This document shows, piece after piece, positions 34,881-42,083 of a stretch of 64,000 bases of DNA. The stretch is taken from positions 1,984,001 through 2,048,000 of the forward strand of contig NZ_CP025430.1 in assembly GCF_002847445.1 (NCBI RefSeq), written 5' to 3'. The first letter of the stretch is position 1; each line of letters begins with the position of its first letter. Position numbers and translations under genes: made by a program. The notes beneath the pieces were generated by a model that had not been told where the DNA came from, ran no database searches, and saw nothing but the letters and a program-made list of their open reading frames with translations. The stretch comes from Paracoccus zhejiangensis (GTDB lineage Bacteria; Pseudomonadota; Alphaproteobacteria; Rhodobacterales; Rhodobacteraceae).

Positions 34881-36680
34881 CTACCCCTTGTGATGCACCT
34901 CTTGCAGCGCATAGACGGGGGTATCGATCCCCTCATGCCGCGCCTTCAATTGCAGCGCGAGATACAGCGAATAGTGCCGCGACTGGTGCAGGTTGCCGCC
35001 GTGGAACCACAGGTTCTGCTGCCGGGTCGGCTTCCACATGTTGCGCTGCTCTCCCTCCCAGGGGCCGGGGTCCTTGGTCGTGTCCGAGCCGAGGCCCCAG
35101 ACCTTGCCCACCTTGTCCGCAACCTCGCGGCTGATCAGGTCGGCGGCCCAGCCATTCATCGAGCCATAGCCGGTGGCCAGCACGATCAGATCGGCCTCGA
35201 GCTTCGTGCCATCCGACAGCACCACGCCGTCAGCCTCGAAGTGATCCACCTGCCCCTTCACCAGCTTCACCTTGCCGTCGATGATCAGCTGGCTGGCGCC
35301 GACGTCGATGTAATAGCCCGAGCCGCGGCGCAGGTATTTCATGAACAGGCCCGAACCGTCATCGCCCCAGTCGAGATCAAAGCCGGCCCGTTCCAGACCG
35401 GCATAGAATTCGGCATCCCGTTCCCGCATCTGGTCGTAAAGCGGGATCTGGAATTCGTGCATGATCTTGTAGGGCAGCGAGGCAAAGATCATGTCGGCCT
35501 TCTCGGTCGTCATGCCGTTCTGCACCGCCTCTTCGGAATAGAGCGAGCCCAGCCCGATCTCCATCAGCGAATCCGAGCGCACGATATGGGTGGAGGACCG
35601 CTGCACCATGGTCACGTCTGCGCCGTTTTCCCACAAGGCGGCGCAGATATCATGGGCCGAGTTGTTCGAGCCGATGACCACCACCTTCTTGCCGCTCCAG
35701 CGGTCCGGCCCCTCGTGCTCCGAGCTGTGCTGGATCTCGCCCTTGAAGTCGTCCATGCCGGGGAATTTCGGCTTGTTGGCCTTGCCCGACATGCCGGTGG
35801 CCAGCACCAGCTGCGTCGGCTGCAGCACGACCTTTTCACCGTCGCGATTGACCTCGACCGTCCATTTACCACTGGCCTCGTCGAAGCTGGCCTTTGTCAC
35901 CTCGGAGCGGGTCCAATAGTTCAGCTCCATCACCTTGGTGTACATTTCCAGCCAGTCGCCGATCTTGTCCTTGGGGGTAAAAACCGGCCAATTGTCGGGA
36001 AACTTCAGATAGGGCAGGTGGTCGTACCAGATCGGGTCATGCAGGCACAGCGACTTGTAACGGCTGCGCCACTGGTCGCCCGGACGGTTGTGCTTGTCGA
36101 GGATGATGGTCGGAACGCCCATCTGCCGCAGCCGCGCGCCAAGGGCGATGCCGCCCTGCCCGCCGCCGATGATGACCGTATAGGGCTGGGTCTCGTAGCC
36201 GAGGGTCGCATCCTCGTGCTCGCGCTTTTCCTTCCATGTCTGGCGATCCTTGTCGGCGCCATGTTCGGCCCCCATCGGGCGGCGGAAGTTCTTCGGCTCC
36301 TCGTGATCCTTCAGCTCCTGCAACGCAGTGAGCAGGGTCCAGATGCGGTCCTCGCGAATTCTTACCAGCCCCCAGCCGCGCCCCTTGGCGGTCTCGAAGG
36401 TGATCCAGCCGGTGGTGACGCCGCCGTCTTCCGCCGGCACCTCGCCGTCCTGGATCTGGAAGCGCACCGGCTGCACTTGCGACAGCTGCGCGTCGAGCAT
36501 GGCCTTGACCGCCTCGGGCCCCTCGACAGTCTTGAGGTTCCAGGTAATGGCGACCAGATCGCGCCAGTAGCTGTCGGTCAGGAACAGCGCGGCGGCGGCG
36601 GCGGTGTCACCCTTGGCCAGCGCCTCGTTCAGCCGGTCCAGAATGATCTGGACGCGATCGCTTGCGGTTGTGTCGAGCAT
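34881..36680 (-). CDS. NTF2-like domain fused to flavin-containing monooxygenase
   Basis: 599 residues. Residues 1-125 form a SnoaL/NTF2-like domain (IILDRLNEALAKGDTAAAAA). Then comes a class B flavoprotein monooxygenase: FAD Rossmann TVIIGGGQGGIALG near 167, the signature FKGEIQHSSEH (FxGxxxHxxx) near 311, NADPH Rossmann VVVIGSNNSAHD near 330, and the LATGYGSMN motif near the C-terminus. ATG at 36680 with GGGAGGAG. Such enzymes oxidise a soft nucleophile or ketone; the substrate is unknown. The upstream AcoR-like gene is its probable regulator. Confidence 0.9.
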   Translation of the reverse strand: MLDTTASDRVQIILDRLNEALAKGDTAAAAALFLTDSYWRDLVAITWNLKTVEGPEAVKAMLDAQLSQVQPVRFQIQDGEVPAEDGGVTTGWITFETAKGRGWGLVRIREDRIWTLLTALQELKDHEEPKNFRRPMGAEHGADKDRQTWKEKREHEDATLGYETQPYTVIIGGGQGGIALGARLRQMGVPTIILDKHNRPGDQWRSRYKSLCLHDPIWYDHLPYLKFPDNWPVFTPKDKIGDWLEMYTKVMELNYWTRSEVTKASFDEASGKWTVEVNRDGEKVVLQPTQLVLATGMSGKANKPKFPGMDDFKGEIQHSSEHEGPDRWSGKKVVVIGSNNSAHDICAALWENGADVTMVQRSSTHIVRSDSLMEIGLGSLYSEEAVQNGMTTEKADMIFASLPYKIMHEFQIPLYDQMRERDAEFYAGLERAGFDLDWGDDGSGLFMKYLRRGSGYYIDVGASQLIIDGKVKLVKGQVDHFEADGVVLSDGTKLEADLIVLATGYGSMNGWAADLISREVADKVGKVWGLGSDTTKDPGPWEGEQRNMWKPTRQQNLWFHGGNLHQSRHYSLYLALQLKARHEGIDTPVYALQEVHHKG

Positions 36681-36788
36681 CGTCTCCTCCCGTCTGTCAA
36701 CATGGGTCCAAGGTGACGCAAGGGCGCGATTCCGGGCAGTCCCCAAATCCGGCGCTTACGACCTTGGTCTAGCCTTGCCGGCGGGCGA

Positions 36789-36816
36789 TGTTGCGCGCGC
36801 AACAGAACGCGCAACA
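36789..36816. promoter_or_regulatory. Palindromic operator candidate upstream of the monooxygenase
   Basis: TGTTGCGCGCGCAACA at 36789-36804 is a perfect 16-base palindrome, and a further half site GCGCAACA lies at 36809-36816, 12 bases from the first GCGCAACA. It sits between the AcoR-like gene (ends 36822) and the monooxygenase start (36680), about 110 bases upstream of that start, a typical enhancer or activator distance. Confidence 0.6.
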
Positions 36817-36821
36817 ACCCG

Positions 36822-38573
36822 TCACTGCGGCACGGCAATCCCGGCCTTGCGCATCCGCCTGAGGATGGTCGAGCGGTTGACTCCCAGCCGGCGCGCCGCC
36901 TTGGACATGTTCCAGCCGCAGGCTTCCAGCACCCGTTCCAGCTCGTCATCCGGGGCCTCGTCCGCCGCGACCGGGGCAGCAAGCGGAGGCGGCAGGTCGG
37001 TCAGGTCGATGACGGGGCTGCCGGCGAGTGCCACGGCCACATCCAGCACCCGCTCAAGCTCGCGGATATTGCCGGGCCAGTTGCGGCCGGCCAGTTCGGC
37101 GCGGGCGGCGGGCGACAGGCGCGGATCGTCCGACATGCGCCGGCGCAGCAACCGGTCGACCAGCCAGTCGAAATCCCGCCGCTGCCGCAGGGGCGGAACC
37201 GCCAGCACCGCGCCGCTGACGCGGTAGAGGAGATCGGGCCGCAAGAGCCCCGCCAGATCGCGCCGGGCCGATGTGACGATCCGCCATTCGGGATGCGCGT
37301 CGAGGAGGGCCGACAGCTGCGGCTGCTGATCCTGCGGCAGGTCATCGAGCCCACGCAGAAGCAGCGTGCCTGCCCGACCCTCGCCGCCCGCCATCGCCGC
37401 CTCGAGCCGGGCGATGTCCAGCCGGGCGCAATCCTCGACCAGCAGGCGCGCACCGGGGCGCCCGATCGTATGGATGGCACGCGCCAGCCGCGCCTTGCCG
37501 GTGCCGGTCTCGCCGGCCAGGACGAGCGGAATATCGGTCGGTGCCAGCCGCTCGGCCTGACCCAGAAGCGCATCCATCGCCGGATCGGCACCGGCCAGAT
37601 CGGCCAGCGCGCCCCCGCGCCGGGTTGCCGCCGGCGCTGCGCGCCCGACGCGCGGGTTCTGCGGCGCGATGGCATGGCCGAAGAGCGCGCCCCCGTTGCG
37701 GGTGCGGATCAGCCGCTGCTCGGTCGGGCGGTCGCGCATCAGGTCGGGCAGTTCATCGACCGACAGGTCCAGATAGCTGTCGATGCTTTGCCCCAGCAGC
37801 GCCCCCGCCCCGCCCTCGGCCAGCATCGCCGCCGCCCCACCGGTAAAGCCGACAATGCGGCCCGACCCGTCCAGCGTGATCGCGGCCTCGGGGTCCACGT
37901 CCAGAAACTCGGGCCGCTCGGCCAAGCGCAACACCCATTCGCGGCGGCTCTCGGCCATCAGGTTCGCCAGTTCCACCCGGCGCGCGGAGGATGTCACCAG
38001 CGTCATCGCCAGACGCTGGCTGGATTTCGGCCCCGGCGAACGCAGCAGCGAGATGTCCAGCACCGCCGTCAGCTTGCCCAGACTGTCAAAGATCGGCGCG
38101 GCGGTGCAGGACAAGGGCGTATGGGCGATGCCGAAATGGTCGGTCTGATGGATGGTCAGCGGCTGGCCGGTATAGAGGCAGGCCCCGACCGCGCTGGTGC
38201 CCGCCCGGTCCTCGGCCCAGTCCGAGCCGAGAAAAAGACCTGAGCCGCGCAATTCATCCTCGAATTGCGGATCGCCGAAATAGTCGACGCAGACGCCCTT
38301 GGCATCCGAGAGAAGCAGCACGTAATTCTGCCCGGCCACCTGCCGGAACAGCGATTGCAGCCCGGACCTTGCGGTGGCGATCAGCCGCTCGGATTGCTCG
38401 CGATGTTCGCGCAATTCGGTATCGGTGACGATATGCGCCGGGTCGCGCCGCGCGGGGTCAAGGCCGTAAAGCTCGACACAGCGCCGCCAGGACTCGGACA
38501 CCAGATCGTCACGCCCGGTCGCCCGCCCCCGCAGCGCGTGCTCGATTTCCTCGATATGGACCTTGTCGCTCAT
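36822..38573 (-). CDS. AcoR-like enhancer-binding-type regulator with degenerate AAA domain
   Basis: 583 residues. N-terminal region (ESWRRCVELYGLDPARRDPA) and a GAF domain (about 55-190) as in AcoR family activators, then a PAS-like segment, a shortened AAA+ domain near 345-520, and a Fis-type helix-turn-helix at the C-terminus (NMSKAARRLGVNRSTILRRM). Walker A is GETGTGKARLARAIH, but the GAFTGA loop is absent (about 35-40 residues missing) and Walker B reads GTLLLRGLDDLP instead of FLDEIGD. It therefore probably does not remodel sigma-54 polymerase. I chose ATG at 38573. Confidence 0.88.
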   Translation of the reverse strand: MSDKVHIEEIEHALRGRATGRDDLVSESWRRCVELYGLDPARRDPAHIVTDTELREHREQSERLIATARSGLQSLFRQVAGQNYVLLLSDAKGVCVDYFGDPQFEDELRGSGLFLGSDWAEDRAGTSAVGACLYTGQPLTIHQTDHFGIAHTPLSCTAAPIFDSLGKLTAVLDISLLRSPGPKSSQRLAMTLVTSSARRVELANLMAESRREWVLRLAERPEFLDVDPEAAITLDGSGRIVGFTGGAAAMLAEGGAGALLGQSIDSYLDLSVDELPDLMRDRPTEQRLIRTRNGGALFGHAIAPQNPRVGRAAPAATRRGGALADLAGADPAMDALLGQAERLAPTDIPLVLAGETGTGKARLARAIHTIGRPGARLLVEDCARLDIARLEAAMAGGEGRAGTLLLRGLDDLPQDQQPQLSALLDAHPEWRIVTSARRDLAGLLRPDLLYRVSGAVLAVPPLRQRRDFDWLVDRLLRRRMSDDPRLSPAARAELAGRNWPGNIRELERVLDVAVALAGSPVIDLTDLPPPLAAPVAADEAPDDELERVLEACGWNMSKAARRLGVNRSTILRRMRKAGIAVPQ

Positions 38574-38684
38574 CCGGTGCGGCCCCCCGATCTTGGGACA
38601 GCCTAGCAGAGATCGTCGGGTTTCACCCTGCCACTTTAGTCGCCAACCCCGCGCGGGCAGTCCCGCAACGGAGGGCGGTGACAA

Positions 38685-38951
38685 TCAGCGGCAGACAGTG
38701 CTCTCGCGCTCGGTCGTCGCCCCGTCAGCCTCGGCCTGATCGCCCGTTTCGGTGGCGTTCTGCGCCGACGCATCCTGCACCTCCGCAGCCTCGTCGCAGG
38801 CCGCGCTGGTTTCGGCATCTTGCGGCATGGCCTGGGCGGCCTCGGCTGCGGGCTCGACCGGCGCGGGCGCATCGCCATGCGAATGGCCGGCGTGCGCGTT
38901 CGCGGCCTGCGCGAGCATCAGGAGAAAGATGGGGGCGAGAAAACGACTCAT
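38685..38951 (-). CDS. Small exported His/acid-rich protein (unrecognised)
   Basis: 88-residue predicted secreted protein: signal peptide MSRFLAPIFLLMLAQAANA, then mature HAGHSHGDAPAPVEPAAEAA with three His near the N-terminus, and a tail rich in Asp, Glu, Ala and Gln, with three Cys in the mature part including the end (TVCR). ATG at 38951 with GAGG upstream. The His cluster could bind a divalent metal such as Cu or Zn. I do not recognise the family; it is separated from the AcoR-like gene by 111 bases. Confidence 0.6.
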   Translation of the reverse strand: MSRFLAPIFLLMLAQAANAHAGHSHGDAPAPVEPAAEAAQAMPQDAETSAACDEAAEVQDASAQNATETGDQAEADGATTERESTVCR

Positions 38952-39374
38952 TCCGGAACCTCGGTGGTCATGGACATCAGGACGCAGGTCCAAGTCCTAG
39001 CCCATTGTCGCGGTTGCTGACCAGAGCCAGCGGCGCAGCCAAGGGTTGTGGGGGAGAGCAGCCCCGCATCCCCGAGGACAAATGCGCCTCGGCGTACCCG
39101 CGATCCAAGATGAGCTGCCGGATGGTGCGCGAGCTATTGCAGGCAATAGGCCAAGGGGCCTTCGGGCATGAGATCGCGAGCAATCCGGAAATATTCTCCA
39201 TCGCGCAGTCATACGGCGGAATTTCATGTTGATTTACAATGCGTTAATATAATTATTGGCATTTCCAACATAGAGTTCATCCACCGATCATAATTGTAAT
39301 AAATATCTTCTATTTCTGCCAATATTAAATCATAATATAATAATCGCTCGCCCGATCCCGTGGGGAGAATACCC
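38952..39374. promoter_or_regulatory. 423-base AT-rich gap with promoter signals for the caspase-metalloprotease genes
   Basis: No gene is supported here. From 39225 to 39350 the sequence turns AT-rich, unlike the surroundings, and contains two exact TATAAT hexamers at 39248-39253 and 39336-39341. No good -35 is spaced correctly for either. The second would give a leader of roughly 25 bases. AT-rich leaders before GC-rich genes are often found on horizontally gained operons. A short open + frame (39100-39232) is not convincing. Confidence 0.55.
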
Positions 39375-42080
39375 ATGTCACTGGTCACCGATTTCCGCAT
39401 CCTGCGCAGCCCGACCGAGATCGAGGCCTTTTTCTGGCGCATCGCCCCCTTCGTCGACGCCCAGGGCATCCGTGCCTTGGTCGAGCATGGCCCCGCCCTG
39501 ACGCGGATCGGCAGCTATGAGGCGCTGGTCGATCGCGCCGGGCGGACCGCCGCCGAGGAAGAGATCACCCATGAGATCGCCCGGGCCAGCAATGGCAGGG
39601 GTCTGCCGCAACTGATCCTTCTGCCCTCTGGCTCGCTGGCGGTGATGGGCTATTTCGGCCGGCTCGAACAGCAGGACAAGGAGAAGCCGGTCGACACGAT
39701 CATCCGGGTGATGATCTGCCCCGCCGCGCCCGATCAGGCCGCGCCCATGCTGGCGGCACTGGCACAGGCCCTGCTGGGCCTGCGCGACTGTGTCGGCGAC
39801 AAGCCGGGGCGCGCGCCCCTGCGCGGACGCCGGGAGATGGCCTGGCCGGAAGCGGTTGCGGCACTCTTTACGCGCGACGCGGTCGAGGCGGCTTATAACC
39901 AGCTGGCAGAGCAGCGGGAGAGCACCGGCGTGCAGCGGCTCACATCGCGTCACCGCGACGTGGTCGAAGCGCATGTCCGCTGGTTTGCCGAGCGGCGCAA
40001 GGATGATGACGAGAGCCTTGCCCGGGAAAAGGCGGCGGCCTCAACGCCCAAGCGCGCGGCCTCGCCAGCCATGCGCACCGCCGGCGCAGATGTCGACATG
40101 AAGCTGCACATCATCAACATGCGGCAAGGCGAGCTGTCGGATCGGGGCTATTTCCAGACCACGGAAAGCGATGTGGCGCGCATCGCCGCCGAGGCCCGCG
40201 ACTGGATCGCGGCAGGCAACGGGCGGAGGCTGGTGGTCTATGCCCATGGCGGGTTGGTCAGCGAGGAAGACGCGGTCAGATACGCGCGCGACACCGTTGG
40301 CTGGTGGCTGGAGAACGATGTCTACCCGGTCTTCTGCATCTGGGAGAGCGACGCCCTGACCAGCATCCTGCAGTTGGTCCGCGAATCCCTGGGCGGCGAC
40401 CGGCGCGGTCCCTTCGACTGGGGCGAGATGCGCGACGCGGCGATCGAGCGGCTGGTTCACCTGCTGGGCCAACAGGTCTGGGACGTGATCAAGCGCAGCG
40501 CGGCGCGCTGTTCCGCCGATGGCCGGCAATTCGGACTGACGCTGTTCGCCGCCAAGTTGAACGAGGCGTTTGGCACCGGTTTCCCGCCGATCGATCTGGT
40601 CGGTCACAGCGCCGGTTCGATCCTGCATCTTGCCTTCCTCGCACGGCTTCGGGTCGAGAAGATCCCGGTGGAAACACTCCAGACCCTGGCCCCGGCGGCG
40701 AGTTGCAGGCTCTACGCCGATGGATTGGCTGCGCATGGTGACGTGCTGAAAACCCGCATATACGCGATGCAGGATCGGTTCGAGCGTGACGACAATGTCA
40801 TGGGCCTCTATGGCAAGTCGCTGCTCTACCTGGTGTCGCGCGGTTTCGAAGAACAGTTCGGCGAGCCGATTTCGGGTCTGCAAAAGGATTTGCTCGCGGA
40901 CCGGCGCCTTGTCGGCTTGCTGTCGAATTGGTCGGGGGGCGTCACACGCGAGGCGATGGTGTTCTCGCCGACGCCCCCGGATGCGCCCAAGCGGCTCAAG
41001 TCCGGCGCGATCAGTCACGGCGCGTTTGACACTGACTCGGAAACCATGTGGTCGGTCATGGCGCTGATCCGCGGCGACGGCGATCCGGACAGGATCACCG
41101 AATTCCCGAAGCTCGAGGACAGCGCGCGCGGGGACAGCGCGCACAGCCCTAGCTTTGATCTGCCCGAGGAGGTTCGTACCTATCTTGCGCTCGCACGATC
41201 CGGCGTGCCTGCGGGCGGCACAGGCTCGACTGACCCGGCGCCCGCGCCCTCGCTTCCGGCCGAAGCGCGGCAGGGTCGCAAGCTGGCGCTGACCATCGGC
41301 ATCAACGACTATGACGTGATGAACCGGCTGCAGGGTTGCGTGAACGACTCGAACATCTGGCGCGACCTTCTGTTGGCGCAGGGGTACAACGTCACGCAAC
41401 TGATCCGGGGCGAAGAGACGGGGCGCGACCAGATCACCCGGCAATTGCGCGACTTTGTCGGGCAATCGGCGCCGGGCGATAGCCTGGTCTGGCATTTCTC
41501 GGGCCACGGGATGGAGATAGAGGGGGTCGTGGGCGATGACAATGATGCCGAGATCCGCGGCGTCGATCAGGCCATTGTTGCCGCGAATGCCAGCGAAACC
41601 CTGACCGGACAATTGTCCCATGCGATCATGGATGACGAGCTGCACGCCATCCTGCAGGGCGTGAACCCGCAGGCGGCCTGCTATGTGTTTCTGGACAGCT
41701 GCTTTTCCGGCTCGGCCACCCGCTTCTCGGTTCGCGGTCGCAAGCGCAGCCTGGGAACCCTGCGCATGGCGGGCCGCAGCGGTCGCGGCAGGGGGCTGAC
41801 CGCGCCGATCAACCCCGGAATCCGCAGCGCCTATGACGGCACCGGCCATGTGCTGTTCAGCGCCTGCTCGGCCACGCAGACGGCGATGGAGGACGGCACG
41901 CCGCCGCAGGGCCTGTTCACGCGCGCGGTTCGCGACCTGCTGCAGAACCCGGGAGCGACGCTGAGCAACGCGAACTTCTGCCTGCGCGTGAACGAGCTGA
42001 TCCCCGGCAATGACCAGACCCCGGGCCTCTACTGCGACCCATCCCGGCGCGACCTTGCCTTTCCGCTGGCCGGGCGCTGA
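39375..42080 (+). CDS. Alpha/beta-hydrolase fused to caspase-like (C14) peptidase
   Basis: 901 residues in three parts. Residues 1-240 are not recognised. About 285-580 is a serine alpha/beta-hydrolase: YAHGGLVSEED near 289-299 and the nucleophile elbow GHSAGS at 410-415 (Ser412). A Pro/Ala linker (about 596-635) leads to a metacaspase-like domain: KLALTIGINDYD at 636, WHFSGHG with catalytic His711, FLDSCFSGS with nucleophile Cys776, and the p10-like SACSATQTAMEDG. ATG at 39375 has GGGGAG 9 bases upstream. No signal peptide, so it should act in the cytosol. The next gene begins 3 bases after its stop. Confidence 0.88.
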   Translation: MSLVTDFRILRSPTEIEAFFWRIAPFVDAQGIRALVEHGPALTRIGSYEALVDRAGRTAAEEEITHEIARASNGRGLPQLILLPSGSLAVMGYFGRLEQQDKEKPVDTIIRVMICPAAPDQAAPMLAALAQALLGLRDCVGDKPGRAPLRGRREMAWPEAVAALFTRDAVEAAYNQLAEQRESTGVQRLTSRHRDVVEAHVRWFAERRKDDDESLAREKAAASTPKRAASPAMRTAGADVDMKLHIINMRQGELSDRGYFQTTESDVARIAAEARDWIAAGNGRRLVVYAHGGLVSEEDAVRYARDTVGWWLENDVYPVFCIWESDALTSILQLVRESLGGDRRGPFDWGEMRDAAIERLVHLLGQQVWDVIKRSAARCSADGRQFGLTLFAAKLNEAFGTGFPPIDLVGHSAGSILHLAFLARLRVEKIPVETLQTLAPAASCRLYADGLAAHGDVLKTRIYAMQDRFERDDNVMGLYGKSLLYLVSRGFEEQFGEPISGLQKDLLADRRLVGLLSNWSGGVTREAMVFSPTPPDAPKRLKSGAISHGAFDTDSETMWSVMALIRGDGDPDRITEFPKLEDSARGDSAHSPSFDLPEEVRTYLALARSGVPAGGTGSTDPAPAPSLPAEARQGRKLALTIGINDYDVMNRLQGCVNDSNIWRDLLLAQGYNVTQLIRGEETGRDQITRQLRDFVGQSAPGDSLVWHFSGHGMEIEGVVGDDNDAEIRGVDQAIVAANASETLTGQLSHAIMDDELHAILQGVNPQAACYVFLDSCFSGSATRFSVRGRKRSLGTLRMAGRSGRGRGLTAPINPGIRSAYDGTGHVLFSACSATQTAMEDGTPPQGLFTRAVRDLLQNPGATLSNANFCLRVNELIPGNDQTPGLYCDPSRRDLAFPLAGR

Positions 42081-42083
42081 GCC

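Noticed and set aside
36681..36780. Sigma-54 promoter for the monooxygenase
   Set aside because: I found no GG-N10-GC arrangement with the usual flanks on the correct strand, which agrees with the GAFTGA-less regulator.
39002..39232. Short open frames in the gap before the caspase gene
   Set aside because: No ribosome site, no domain and several competing frames. A decayed gene is possible but not supported.
39229..39253. TTGATT / TATAAT as a full promoter
   Set aside because: The spacer is only 13 bases, too short for a sigma-70 promoter. Only the AT-rich island and the two TATAAT hexamers are reported.
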